A DNA stretch of 42,429 nucleotides from Planctomycetota bacterium (lineage in GTDB: Bacteria; Planctomycetota; Planctomycetia; Pirellulales; UBA7805), in contig QQVP01000087.1 of NCBI GenBank assembly GCA_003389215.1, forward strand, positions 1 through 42,429. The letters run 5' to 3'. The notes below the pieces were generated by a model. The model was not told the DNA's origin. It searched no databases and was given only the letters and a program-made list of their open reading frames with translations. Below, in pieces: positions 25,383 to 36,352 of this stretch; the first letter of the stretch is position 1; each line of letters opens with the position of its first letter. The translations under genes were made by a program, and so were the position numbers.

Positions 25383-28300
25383 GGACCACCTCCTGTTTCA
25401 CGGTGGCCCGGTGTTCCCGCAGGAAGAACTCGAGATCGCCGTGCTCGTTGTCGCGGCGTTCCAAGTCGTCGCGACCGACCAGCTTGATGCGCACCTGCTC
25501 GCGGCTGTCACCGGCGCCCTGGGTGGCACGATCCTGGCCCAGGTGGGCCACGCTGCCCAAGGCGAAGTGGCCCGCCGGTCCCGTCATCACGAGCTCCAGG
25601 GCGTCCGACTTCTTCGTGTGCAGGCTGGCCCACGGCTCCTTCTGCTCGGGCACAAACAGGTGGACGACCTGCTGATTGTTCCACAAGAATTGACCTTCCG
25701 GCGAGATGTCGGTCAGCAGTTCAAGAACCTCCTCGAGCACGTCGGTATCCCAGCGGATCTTCTTGCCGACCGGGAAGCCCTTGCGCGAGAGGTGCCATTT
25801 CTGGCCCAGCACCTTCCACGGCATGAAGTCTTCGACGTTCTGTTCCTTCTTTTCCAGCCGCGTGTCGAAGGCCTCGATCGCCTCGTCGACAAACTTCCAG
25901 AATTCGTCGTAGTCGATCTCTTCGAGCGAGTGGACCTTCAGTTCGATTTCCTGCCAGGCCCCGCGAAGATTCTTCACCCGCACGCGGCGATCGGTTCCGT
26001 AGACCGGCAAGTCGTGCAGATCGTTGAGCGGCGTCATGCCGATGCGTCGCACCAGGCCTTCGCGATCGAAGGAACGTCGGGCGACTCGGAACTTTAGCTT
26101 CAGGAGCCACTCTTCTCCGGTGAGGGCGTGGAAGAACCAGCCGTCCGACTTCTTCTCCGCGGCAATCTCGACCACGCTACGGGCGTTCCAGTTCGTATCG
26201 CCAAAGTGGCCCGACTTCTGAATTCGATCGACAATGCGGGCCAGCACACGGCCATCCCAGCGGCACTTCTCGCCGTTTCGCCCGACTCGGTCGCGGGTGT
26301 GCCAGCGACGACCGTCGATTTCCCAAGGCATCTTCGTATCGCGGCCGACGTCGGTGATGCTCTGATCGCCTTCCAGCTCGGCGGCGGCCGCGGCAAAATC
26401 GAAGACCTTTCGCTCAACGAGCGGACCGGCGGCCAGCACCGGCTCGAGCACCTCGCCCGTGTGACTGCGAAGTCGCTTGCGGCCGCGGACCTTGCCGCCG
26501 CGACGGGCCTGTCCTGCGTGCTTGACGATCTCCTCAGGCGTTCCGCTGGCGACGTGGTATCCCCCCTCGTCGCCCGCCTCGGGTCCCATCTCGACAATCC
26601 AGTCGGCCGTCTTGATGACGTCAAGATTGTGTTCGATCACCACGACCGTGTTGCCCAAGTCGACCAGGCGATTGAGCACGTCGAGCAGCTTGATGAGATC
26701 TTCGAAGTGCAAACCGGTCGTCGGCTCGTCCAGCAAGTAGAGCGTGCGACCCGTGTCGGGGCGGGCCAGCTCCGCCGCCAGCTTGACCCGTTGGGCCTCG
26801 CCACCAGAAAGCGTCGGAGCGGGCTGACCGAGTTTGACGTAGTCGAGTCCCACGTCGCAGAGCGTCTGGAGCACCTTGCGAATTTTGGGAATGTTCTGGA
26901 ACAGCTCGAGCGCCTGGGCACACGACATTTCCAAAACGTCGGCAATCGATTGCCCGTGATAACGAACCGCCAGCGTCTCGGGGTTGTAGCGCTTGCCGCG
27001 GCAGGTGTCGCACTCGACCCATACGTCGGGCAGGAAGTGCATCTCGATGCAGATCTGGCCCGCACCTTCGCACTCGTCGCAGCGCCCCCCCGCCACGTTG
27101 AAGCTGAAACGCCGCGGGGTATAGCCGCGGACCTTGGCGTCGGGCAACTGTGCGTAGAGCGTGCGAATCATCTCGAACAGGCCGGTGTAGGTCGCCGGGT
27201 TCGACGTCGGCGTATTGCCCAAGGCCTGTTGATCGACGCGAATCACTTTGTCGATCTGCTCGACGCCGCGAATCTCGTCGTGTTGACCGACGACCGCCGC
27301 CGCCCGATGCAGCCGACGGGCCAGGGCACTGTAGAGCACGTCTTCGACCAGCGAACTCTTGCCGCTGCCGCTCACCCCGGTGACCGCCGTGAGCACGCCG
27401 AGTGGAAAACGAATCGTCTCGTTACGCAAGTTGTTGTGCCGGGCTCCGATCACTTCGAGCCAGTGCATGTCCTCGCCGACCGGGCGGCGATTCTTCGGCA
27501 CGCCGATCGCCTTCTTGCCCGACAGGTACGGTCCGGTGACCGAGGCTCTCCGCTTGGCCACCACGTCCGGCGCGCCGCGGGCGACGATCTCGCCGCCGTG
27601 ATCGCCGGCGGCAGGGCCGAAGTCGAGCAGTTGATCGGCCGACTCGACCACTTCGCGATCGTGCTCGACCAGCAACAGGGTGTTGCCCAGGTCGCGGAGC
27701 TTCGCCAAGGCGTAGAGCAGCCGCTTGTTGTCGCGCGGGTGAAGACCGATCGTCGGCTCGTCGAGCACGTAGAGCACGCCGCACAGCCCGCTACCGACCT
27801 GACTGGCCAGACGAATGCGCTGCGATTCGCCACCGGAGAGCGTGGGCGCGGGCCGCTCCAGCGTGAGGTATTCCAGACCGACATCGCAGAGGAAGCGGAC
27901 GCGATTGTTGATTTCGCGAAGCAGCTGCCCGGCGATCTTCTTTTCGCGGCTGTCGAGCTTCCACTTGGCGGCCGTGGCCTGCAACTGTCCCAGCGGCAGG
28001 CGACCGATGTCGTGCATCGAGAGTCCGTTAAATCGCACCGCCGCCGCATCGGCCCGCAATCGCGAACCGCTACAGGCCGAGCAGGGAACCTCGTCGATGA
28101 GGTGTTCGAGCTTGCCGCGAAAACGAGGCGATAGTCGCGAGGCTTCTTCGAGCGCGGGGTAGAGCCCCTTGTATTGAAAGCGGAACAAAGGTCGCGAGGC
28201 CTTGCGACGTCCGGCGGGCATCACGTCGATCCAGCGTTCGCCGGCGCCGTACAAAACGATGCGTCGCTGCCGCGCGGTGAGCTGTTCCAGCGGCACGTCC

Positions 28301-31300
28301 AGCGGCACCTCGGTCTCGGCCGACAGGGCCTTGAGCATCGCGGCGAAGAGTTTGTTGTCGACACCGGGCCACATCGCCACCGCGCCTTCGGCCAGCGTCA
28401 GCTTTTCGTCACGCAACAAGGCCTGCAGGTTGGCTCCCGTCTCCGTGCCCAGGCCCTCGCAGGCAGCGCACCAGCCGAGCCAGCTGTTGAAGGAGAAGCT
28501 GTGCGGCGTGAGCGGCTCAAAGCTCTCGCCACACTGGTCGCAGGCGTAGTGCTGCGAGTGAATCTGCACGGTCCACTTCGGCTCGGGCTTCTTCTCGTCG
28601 ACCACGGCGACGTGCATCACCCCTTCGCCCAGCGTCAGACAAGCCTCGACGCTCTCCGCGATTCGCGAACGGGAGGCGGGCCGGACCGTAACGCGATCGA
28701 TCACCACCTCGACGGTGTGACGACGGCGACGGTCGATCGTGGGAGGTTCGTCGACCGAGTGCGTTTCGCCGTCGACGCGAATGCGCATGTAGCCGCGTCG
28801 CCGCACGTCTTCCCAAATCCGCGCGTAGTCCTCGCCGACGCTGACGCTCAAGGGCGACATCAGGTAGAGTTTCGCCCCCGACGGCAGGGCCATGATCTTG
28901 TCGACGATCTCGTCGACCGTTTGCGTGCCAATCTTCACGTCGCACTCGGGACAATAGGGTGTGCCGATCCGGGCCATCAGAATGCGAAAATAATCGTAGA
29001 TCTCGGTCACCGTGCCGACCGTCGAGCGGGGCGTGTGACCCATGTGCTTCTGCTCGATGGCGATGGCCGGTGAGAGACCCTCGATGTGTTCCAGTTGCGG
29101 CTTCTGCATCTGGGCCACAAATTGCCGGGCATAGCTGGAGAGACTCTCGACGTAGCGGCGCTGCCCCTCGGCATAGATCGTGTCCATGGCCAGCGATGTC
29201 TTGCCGGAGCCGCTCATGCCGCAGCAGACGGTCATCTGATCGCGCGGCACCTCGACGTCGATGCCCTTGAGGTTGTTCTCGCGCGCGCCGCGGACCTTGA
29301 TGTTCTGCGAGCGGGCGCCCGACTTGCGGGCGACTGGCTTGGCCTTCAGCGGCGCGTGCCCCTTCAGCACGGGCCGCAGGGCGCGACCTGTGTGCGAGGC
29401 GGCTACCTTGGCGATCTCCTCGGGCGTGGCGGCGGCGACGATCTCGCCACCGGCGGCTCCACCTTCGGGACCGAGGTCGATCACCCAGTCGGCCGTCTTC
29501 ACGACGTCCAGATTGTGCTCGACCACCAGTACCGTGTTGCCAGCGTCGACGAAGTCGTGCAGCACCTTGAGCAGCAGCTTGATGTCGGCAAAGTGCAGCC
29601 CCGTGGTCGGCTCGTCCAGAATGTAAAGCGTCTGCCCGGTACTTCGCTTGGAAAGCTCGCGGGCCAGCTTGATCCGCTGGGCTTCGCCCCCGGACAGTGT
29701 CGGCGACGGTTGCCCTAGCTTCAGGTAGTCGAGCCCCACGTCGTGCAGCGTCTGCAACTTCTGCCGCACCTTGGGAATGTTCTCAAAGTGTTCGAGCGCC
29801 TCTTGCACGTCCATCTCGAGCACGTCGGCAATCGACTTGCCCTTGTAGCGGATCTGGAGCGTCTCGCGATTGAAGCGATGGCCCGAACAGACGGGGCATG
29901 TGACCCAGACGGCGGCCAGAAAATCCATCTCCAGTTTGTTCGAGCCGTTGCCCTCGCATGCCTCGCAACGACCGCCGTCCACGTTGAAGCTGAAACGCCC
30001 AGGCGGATAGCCACGGCGCCGGGCGTCGGGCAACTGCGTGTAGAGCTTGCGAATCTCGTCGAACAACTTGATGTAGGTGGCCGGGTTGCTCCGCGGCGTG
30101 CGACCAATGGGCGACTGGTCGATGGCGATCATCTTGTCGAGATGATCGAGGCCCTCGATCTTGCGATGCCGGCCCGGGTCGCCATCACCGCCGTTCAGAT
30201 CGCGCCGCAGCGCCTCGATCAGAATGTCGTTGGTGAGCGAGCTCTTGCCCGAACCGGAAACGCCCGTCACGCAGACAAAGTTGCCCAGCGGAATGTCGGC
30301 CGTGACGTTCTTCAGATTGTTGTGACGGGCTCCCACGACCCGCAGCTTGTGCTCGCCCACGGCGCGGCGGTGGGGCGGAATCGCGATCGAATCTTCGCCC
30401 GAGAGAAATTGACCGGTCACGCTCCGCTTGGCGCGGGCCAGGTCGCGGGCCGAGCCGAGCCCGACGACTTCGCCGCCGCGAACGCCCGGCCCCGGTCCAA
30501 AGTCGATCAAGTGATCGGCCGCCAGCATGGTGGCCTCGTCGTGCTCGACGACGACGACCGTATTGCCCAAGTCGCGCAACTGGGCGAGCGTTTCCAGCAG
30601 ACGATCGTTATCCCGCGGGTGCAATCCGATCGAAGGCTCGTCGAGAATGTAGAGCACGCCGACCAGTCCGCAGCCGATTTGCCCTGCCAGACGAATGCGC
30701 TGCGACTCGCCGCCAGAGAGAGTCGGGGCCGTGCGATCGAGACTCAGGTAGTCGAGCCCCACGTTCATCAGGAAGCCGAGCCGGCCGCGAATTTCCTTGA
30801 GCGCCTCGGTGGCGATCAGCGATTGCGTCTTGTCGAGCACCAGCTCGCTGAAGTAGTCGACCGCGTCGACCACCGGCAACTGGCACACCTCGGGCAACGA
30901 ACGCTTCGGCTGTTCGGCAAAACGAGGATGTCGCGACTCGATCTTCGCCGCGCAGGCCTGCGGATTGAGCCGGGCCCCGCCGCAATCGGGGCAGCCAATC
31001 TGGCTCATGTACTTTTCGAGCTGGCGGATCTGCGGTTTGCTGCGGCTGTTGCGATACTTCGACAGCAACTCGGGAATGACGCCTTCGAACGTGCCGCCGT
31101 ACTTCTGGCCCTGCGGCCCGTTGCGCCAGGTGAAGGTAATGTGCTCTTCGCCGGTGCCCCACAGCCAGATGTACTGCGACTCCTCGTCGAGTTCTTCCCA
31201 GGGCGTGTCGAGCAGCGTGCCCTCGGGCAATTCGAGTTTCCGCTCCATTGTCTCGGCGACACCTTTAAAGATATGCCGTTTCCAACGACCCCAGTCGCGA

Positions 31301-32334
31301 TGGCCGCCGACCAATTCGATCGCCCCCTGCTTGAACGACTTGCTGCCGTCGGGCACGAGCCGCTCGGGATCGAAGCTGAAGAACTCGCCCAGCCCGTCGC
31401 ACTCCAGGCACATCCCCTGCGGACTGTTGAAGCTGAACAGCTGCGGCGAAGGCGGCTCGAAGCTCAGTCCGCACTTGCCGCAGGCATAGTGGGCCGAGAG
31501 CTGCAAATCGCCCTCGACCGTGCGGCGCGCGGTGGTGTTCTTCTTGGCTCGCCGCGAAGTCCCCTTCGCCGAACGAGTGGCGGCCTTGCCGTTGCCCTCG
31601 GCCTCGGCGCCATCGAGTTCGGGGGCACAAATCAAATTGCCGTCGCCCAGCTTCAGCGCCAGATCGACCGCCTCGCTCAAGCGGGTGCGGACGTCCTTGC
31701 GACAAGTGAGCCGGTCGACGACGACCTCGATGTTGTGCCGCATCTGCCGGTCGAGTTGCAGATCGTCGGTCAAACGCACGACGCTGCCGTTGACGCGGGC
31801 CCGCACGAAGCCCTGCTTCAACAGGTCCTCGAACAGGTCGCGATACTCGCCCTTCTGGCCGCGGATGATCGGGGCGAGCACGTAGAACTTCGTGCCCTGC
31901 GGCTGATCCAGAATCCGCTCGATGATCTGCTCGCGCGACTGGGCCTCGATTGGCTCGCCGCAGCGGTGACAATGTCCCTGACCCACGCGGGCGTAGAGCA
32001 CGCGCAGATAGTCGTAGATCTCGGTGATCGTGCCGACGGTCGAACGGGGGTTCTGGCCCGAGGTCTTTTGCGAAATGGAGATCGTGGGGCTGAGGCCCGA
32101 GATGTGCTCGACCTCGGGCTTGGGCATCTGACCTAGGAACTGGCGGGCGAAGCTGGAGAGGCTTTCGACGTAGCGACGCTGCCCCTCGGCGAAGAGCGTG
32201 TCGAAAGCGAGCGAGCTCTTGCCCGAGCCGGAGACCCCCGTCAGACAGATCAGTTGGTTGCGCGGCAGGGTGACGTCGACCCCACAGAGATTATGTTCGC
32301 GGGCGCCTTCGATGACGATGTCGGCAGCGGGCAT
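25375..32334 (-). CDS. uvrA: Giant tandem-duplicated UvrA with C-terminal extension
   Basis: UvrA is the damage-recognition ATPase of nucleotide excision repair and normally has about 940 residues; this one has 2319. Two complete UvrA copies are fused, residues 1 to about 1008 and about 1009-1938. All four Walker A motifs (near 32, 691, 1039 and 1652) and the four LSGGE-type signatures are intact, as are both sets of zinc-finger cysteine pairs. A further 380 residues (about 1939-2319) hold two copies of an uncharacterised domain, each starting MPW (2002 and 2171). I chose the ATG at 32334 because UvrA homology begins at once (IVIEGAREHNL). A single chain could replace the usual UvrA dimer. 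No uvrB or uvrC is in the window. A CBM9-like gene overlaps its end. Confidence 0.95.
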   Translation of the reverse strand: MPAADIVIEGAREHNLCGVDVTLPRNQLICLTGVSGSGKSSLAFDTLFAEGQRRYVESLSSFARQFLGQMPKPEVEHISGLSPTISISQKTSGQNPRSTVGTITEIYDYLRVLYARVGQGHCHRCGEPIEAQSREQIIERILDQPQGTKFYVLAPIIRGQKGEYRDLFEDLLKQGFVRARVNGSVVRLTDDLQLDRQMRHNIEVVVDRLTCRKDVRTRLSEAVDLALKLGDGNLICAPELDGAEAEGNGKAATRSAKGTSRRAKKNTTARRTVEGDLQLSAHYACGKCGLSFEPPSPQLFSFNSPQGMCLECDGLGEFFSFDPERLVPDGSKSFKQGAIELVGGHRDWGRWKRHIFKGVAETMERKLELPEGTLLDTPWEELDEESQYIWLWGTGEEHITFTWRNGPQGQKYGGTFEGVIPELLSKYRNSRSKPQIRQLEKYMSQIGCPDCGGARLNPQACAAKIESRHPRFAEQPKRSLPEVCQLPVVDAVDYFSELVLDKTQSLIATEALKEIRGRLGFLMNVGLDYLSLDRTAPTLSGGESQRIRLAGQIGCGLVGVLYILDEPSIGLHPRDNDRLLETLAQLRDLGNTVVVVEHDEATMLAADHLIDFGPGPGVRGGEVVGLGSARDLARAKRSVTGQFLSGEDSIAIPPHRRAVGEHKLRVVGARHNNLKNVTADIPLGNFVCVTGVSGSGKSSLTNDILIEALRRDLNGGDGDPGRHRKIEGLDHLDKMIAIDQSPIGRTPRSNPATYIKLFDEIRKLYTQLPDARRRGYPPGRFSFNVDGGRCEACEGNGSNKLEMDFLAAVWVTCPVCSGHRFNRETLQIRYKGKSIADVLEMDVQEALEHFENIPKVRQKLQTLHDVGLDYLKLGQPSPTLSGGEAQRIKLARELSKRSTGQTLYILDEPTTGLHFADIKLLLKVLHDFVDAGNTVLVVEHNLDVVKTADWVIDLGPEGGAAGGEIVAAATPEEIAKVAASHTGRALRPVLKGHAPLKAKPVARKSGARSQNIKVRGARENNLKGIDVEVPRDQMTVCCGMSGSGKTSLAMDTIYAEGQRRYVESLSSYARQFVAQMQKPQLEHIEGLSPAIAIEQKHMGHTPRSTVGTVTEIYDYFRILMARIGTPYCPECDVKIGTQTVDEIVDKIMALPSGAKLYLMSPLSVSVGEDYARIWEDVRRRGYMRIRVDGETHSVDEPPTIDRRRRHTVEVVIDRVTVRPASRSRIAESVEACLTLGEGVMHVAVVDEKKPEPKWTVQIHSQHYACDQCGESFEPLTPHSFSFNSWLGWCAACEGLGTETGANLQALLRDEKLTLAEGAVAMWPGVDNKLFAAMLKALSAETEVPLDVPLEQLTARQRRIVLYGAGERWIDVMPAGRRKASRPLFRFQYKGLYPALEEASRLSPRFRGKLEHLIDEVPCSACSGSRLRADAAAVRFNGLSMHDIGRLPLGQLQATAAKWKLDSREKKIAGQLLREINNRVRFLCDVGLEYLTLERPAPTLSGGESQRIRLASQVGSGLCGVLYVLDEPTIGLHPRDNKRLLYALAKLRDLGNTLLLVEHDREVVESADQLLDFGPAAGDHGGEIVARGAPDVVAKRRASVTGPYLSGKKAIGVPKNRRPVGEDMHWLEVIGARHNNLRNETIRFPLGVLTAVTGVSGSGKSSLVEDVLYSALARRLHRAAAVVGQHDEIRGVEQIDKVIRVDQQALGNTPTSNPATYTGLFEMIRTLYAQLPDAKVRGYTPRRFSFNVAGGRCDECEGAGQICIEMHFLPDVWVECDTCRGKRYNPETLAVRYHGQSIADVLEMSCAQALELFQNIPKIRKVLQTLCDVGLDYVKLGQPAPTLSGGEAQRVKLAAELARPDTGRTLYLLDEPTTGLHFEDLIKLLDVLNRLVDLGNTVVVIEHNLDVIKTADWIVEMGPEAGDEGGYHVASGTPEEIVKHAGQARRGGKVRGRKRLRSHTGEVLEPVLAAGPLVERKVFDFAAAAAELEGDQSITDVGRDTKMPWEIDGRRWHTRDRVGRNGEKCRWDGRVLARIVDRIQKSGHFGDTNWNARSVVEIAAEKKSDGWFFHALTGEEWLLKLKFRVARRSFDREGLVRRIGMTPLNDLHDLPVYGTDRRVRVKNLRGAWQEIELKVHSLEEIDYDEFWKFVDEAIEAFDTRLEKKEQNVEDFMPWKVLGQKWHLSRKGFPVGKKIRWDTDVLEEVLELLTDISPEGQFLWNNQQVVHLFVPEQKEPWASLHTKKSDALELVMTGPAGHFALGSVAHLGQDRATQGAGDSREQVRIKLVGRDDLERRDNEHGDLEFFLREHRATVKQEVVHA

Positions 32335-32441
32335 GGCGGGCGGGCGAAGGAGGCGAACGGCGGGGGACGGCGAAGCGAGGCAACGGGCTCGCCATGACAC
32401 AGACGCGCTGGGGCGGCGCACGCGGCGAATCCGAATCGCTC

Positions 32442-32471
32442 ATTTTACGAGCCGGCCGGGTCAGCCAACAA
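32442..32471 (-). promoter_or_regulatory. Possible promoter of uvrA
   Basis: TAAAAT (32447-32442) on the minus strand follows TTGTTG (32471-32466) at an 18-base spacing; a TTGGCT at a 15-base spacing is an alternative. I see no obvious LexA-type palindrome here. Confidence 0.4.
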
Positions 32472-32620
32472 GGCGGAAAGATAGGCGACACTGCCTAGGC
32501 GAAGATACGCTGCTTGCGCTCGCCCCCGCGCTCGCCGGACAGGAAATCCACACCAATCGGCGACCGCCTGCGCGAGGGGCAATGCGAGCGATCACGCAGC
32601 GGGCCGACACGAGGCGTCGC

Positions 32621-33727
32621 TCAGGCCCGCACCACCCGGCCACGTACATAGACGTCGTCGCCGGTCGTGGTGATCGTCGGTCGAACCACCTGCGTGGCGG
32701 CCGACATCAGATCGACACCACGTCCGCCCACCGCGGCGGGCGCCTCGGCACCGCCGATGATCTTGGGAGCGATGAAAGCGTGCACTTCGTCCACGAGTCG
32801 CGCGTCGAAGAGACTGCCTAACAGTTCCGCGCCCCCTTCGACGAGCACGTTGGTCATTTCGCGCCGGCCTAGCTCGTCCAGCAGCGACGCGAACCGCGCG
32901 GCGCGATCGTCGCCCGCAGCGCAAAACACTTCGCAGCCCGCCGCCTCCAAGGCCGCGACCTTCGCCTCGTCGGCCGTCGCACCGGTCGCCACCAACACCG
33001 GCCCTTCGCTCGCGGTGCGCACAAGCTGACTCTCGAGCGGCAAGGAGGCGGTGCTGTCGACGACGATCCGCGTGGCGGTCCGCGGTCCCGGCGGACGAGC
33101 GGTGAGCAGCGGATCATCGGTCACCGCCGTGCCACGACCGACCATAACGGCATCGACCCGGCCGCGCAGCCCGTGCACGACGGCCCGCGACTCTTCGCCG
33201 GAGATCCACTGGCTATCGCCGGCGCGCGTGGCGAGTCGCCCGTCGAGTGACATGGCCCACTTGGCGATGATCCAGGGGCGGCCGTCGGTCACCCGTTTCA
33301 GATAGGGCGCGCACAACTCGCGGGCCTCCTTCTCCAAGAGCCGGCTGGCGACGTCGACGCCGGCCGCCCGCAGGGCCGCGGCTCCTCCCCCATCGACGTG
33401 CGGAGACGGGTCGGCGAGCGCATACACGACACGGACCACGCCGGCGGCAATGAGTGCTTCGGTGCAGGGCGGCGTCTTGCCTTGATGACAACACGGTTCG
33501 AGCGTGACGTAGGCCGTCGCACCGCGAGCCGCCTCGCCGGCCGTCTCGAGTGCCGCGACTTCCGCGTGCGGGCCGCCGAAGTGCGTGTGCCAACCTTCAC
33601 CGACGATCTCACCCTCGCGGGCCAGCACGCAGCCGACCATCGGGTTCGGCTCGACGGAGCCTTCGCCCCGGACGGCGAGCTGCAATGCCCGCTCCATCAT
33701 GGCGATTTCGGCGGTGGCCCAATTCAT
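32621..33727 (-). CDS. ribD: Bifunctional riboflavin deaminase/reductase RibD
   Basis: RibD carries out the second and third steps of riboflavin synthesis. The 368-residue product has an N-terminal deaminase with HAE (H54, E56) and zinc cysteines C79 and C88 in PCCHQGKTPPC, and a C-terminal reductase starting KWAMSLDGRLAT with VEGGAELLGSLFD. The ATG at 33727 is the family start. It lies 58 bases downstream of hemB and is probably co-transcribed with it. No other rib genes are in the window. Confidence 0.96.
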   Translation of the reverse strand: MNWATAEIAMMERALQLAVRGEGSVEPNPMVGCVLAREGEIVGEGWHTHFGGPHAEVAALETAGEAARGATAYVTLEPCCHQGKTPPCTEALIAAGVVRVVYALADPSPHVDGGGAAALRAAGVDVASRLLEKEARELCAPYLKRVTDGRPWIIAKWAMSLDGRLATRAGDSQWISGEESRAVVHGLRGRVDAVMVGRGTAVTDDPLLTARPPGPRTATRIVVDSTASLPLESQLVRTASEGPVLVATGATADEAKVAALEAAGCEVFCAAGDDRAARFASLLDELGRREMTNVLVEGGAELLGSLFDARLVDEVHAFIAPKIIGGAEAPAAVGGRGVDLMSAATQVVRPTITTTGDDVYVRGRVVRA

Positions 33728-33785
33728 GCGATGCTCGCGTGTGGCGTGGTATCGAAGCCGCGCGTGCGTCCGCCACTGCCGACAC

Positions 33786-34880
<1,095 letters not shown>

Positions 34881-35381
34881 TTACCAACTCGCATCCTTTG
34901 CACTCGCGGCAACATCCGTGGCCAGGGCTTCTGCATTGCGCGTCTCGCCGGCAACATCGAGACTCGCCTCGGCAAACGAGTCCTCGGTTTCCCAGACCAC
35001 GACCTTGGTGGCGATCACCTCGGTATCGACCAGCAACTGCGGCGCCACGTGGTCGAGCAGATAGCGGGCCATGTTCTCGGCCGTGGGATTGTACGGCAGC
35101 ACGAAGTACTTTGACGGCTCAACCTGCTTGATCGCATTCACGCCGTTGTCGTCACCCTCGAAGAGCAGGAACCCATGGTCCCAGTGCTCGTCGAGCCAGC
35201 CTTTGAAGCGGGCCTTCAGATCGGCAAAGTCGATCACGCGTCCGACCGAGTCGACCGACTCGCCGGTCACGTAGAAGTCGGCCACGTAGTTGTGCCCGTG
35301 AAAGAACTCGCACTTGCCACCGTGCTGGTGCAGTCGATGTCCGGCGCAGAACTTGATGCGCCGCATGATCGAAAGACCCAT
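34881..35381 (-). CDS. 6-pyruvoyl-tetrahydropterin synthase / QueD family protein
   Basis: This 166-residue product has the zinc histidines H15, H28 and H30 and the catalytic cysteine C24 in GKCEFFHGHNY, followed by VIDFADLKARFKGW. In bacteria this family usually includes QueD (6-carboxytetrahydropterin synthase, queuosine pathway) or a folate/pterin branch enzyme. About 15 extra C-terminal residues are unlike the core family. The ATG at 35381 has an AGGA ribosome site eight bases ahead. No queC, queE or folE is nearby, so the exact activity is open. Confidence 0.9.
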   Translation of the reverse strand: MGLSIMRRIKFCAGHRLHQHGGKCEFFHGHNYVADFYVTGESVDSVGRVIDFADLKARFKGWLDEHWDHGFLLFEGDDNGVNAIKQVEPSKYFVLPYNPTAENMARYLLDHVAPQLLVDTEVIATKVVVWETEDSFAEASLDVAGETRNAEALATDVAASAKDASW

Positions 35382-35542
35382 GACTCGTATCCTCAAGAGA
35401 AACACAGGGGGCCGCGCCGTCGCGTGACGAAACGCGCGCCGCGAACCACGCACAATTTGCAAACCTCGGTGAGCCGCGATAGACTCACAGCTTCTATCGT
35501 AGCAGCCCCCCAGCACAGCGGAAAGGTTGTCCCGCCAGCGCG

Positions 35543-35914
35543 ATGAGCGACCCGCCAACCACGCGCCGCGACGAGGCCACGGGCGAATTGACGCTGGCCG
35601 CGGCCCAAGAGCGCGTCGACGCCTGGATACGCGACGTCGGGGTGCGTTACTTCTCCGAGCTGACCAACCTGGCGCAGCTTGTCGAGGAGGTCGGCGAACT
35701 GGCCCGTCTGCTCTCGCGGACCTACGGCGATCAGAGTTTCAAGCCGGGTGAAGCCGACGGGGAGCTCGCCGACGAGTTGGCCGACGTACTGTTCGTGCTG
35801 ATCTGCCTGGCGAATCAGACGGGCGTCGACCTGACCGAGGCGCTGGAGCGCAACCTGGCCCACAAGGCCGAGCGTGACGCCGCGCGGCACCAGGCGAACG
35901 AGAAGTTGCGGTAG
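35543..35914 (+). CDS. MazG-like nucleotide pyrophosphohydrolase
   Basis: The 123-residue, mainly helical product has the MazG-type metal-binding pattern EEVGELARLL and ELADELADVLFVLICLAN. These enzymes hydrolyse nucleoside triphosphates or dCTP-like nucleotides to monophosphates and clean up non-canonical nucleotides. A single domain of this size matches the small MazG-like group. The start at 35543 has only a weak ribosome site. It is divergent from the PTPS-family gene. Confidence 0.9.
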   Translation: MSDPPTTRRDEATGELTLAAAQERVDAWIRDVGVRYFSELTNLAQLVEEVGELARLLSRTYGDQSFKPGEADGELADELADVLFVLICLANQTGVDLTEALERNLAHKAERDAARHQANEKLR

Positions 35915-35935
35915 GGGCGCCGCGCGACGGCGAAC

Positions 35936-36031
35936 ACTATTCCAGCACTGGCTGGGTGCCATGGCCACGCCCCGCGTGGCCATGCGTGGACGACGACATA
36001 CGACGACAGAAACTATCCCGGCACTGGCTGG
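35936..36031. repeat. Two direct copies of ACTATYCCRGCACTGGCTGG
   Basis: The 20-base sequence recurs at 35936-35955 and 36012-36031 with two mismatches, 76 bases apart. A perfect 11-bp stem with a 3-base loop (35960-35970 with 35974-35984, core CATGGCCACGC) lies between them. I recall similar GCCATGGCCACG-type palindromes scattered in planctomycete genomes. Confidence 0.65.
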
Positions 36032-36058
36032 CAAGCAGGTGAGTGCCACCCGGCGCCC

Positions 36059-36133
36059 GGGGTCTGGTCCAATTTTCGGCCGCTCGATTCTTCCTCTGGT
36101 AAGTGTACTGACCGAAAACTTGGACCGGACCCC
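36059..36133. repeat. Inverted repeat with GGTCCAA core
   Basis: Arms 36059-36079 and 36112-36133 are near-perfect inverted copies (GGGGTCYGGTCCAA core, then TTTTCGG), about 32 bases apart. Together with the upstream repeats, this fills the 438-base spacer between the MazG-like gene and the membrane protein gene. I see no gene in it. Confidence 0.7.
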
Positions 36134-36352
36134 TTCGTCGCGCGCTGTCCGCACGGACTCTAGCGTAGAGTAAGCGAGGGACGTCTTCGTTGGTCGTTAA
36201 AGTCCCAGTCACGTTTCGGGCTATCTTTGGACTGTCGCACATGCACTGGCGGATGTGCCCCCGTCGCCACCGAATCCAGCTACAATCAAACCGCGTCCCA
36301 CGAGGCCGCGTGGGGACAGGCTACTTCGGAGTCGTTGCCGGTGGCGCTACCC

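Noticed and set aside
29743..32136. Long plus-strand open frame opposite uvrA (797 codons), with a second (668 codons) at 26128-28134
   Set aside because: Both are shadows of the uvrA reading frame; the amino-acid composition is not protein-like, and no start or ribosome site supports them.
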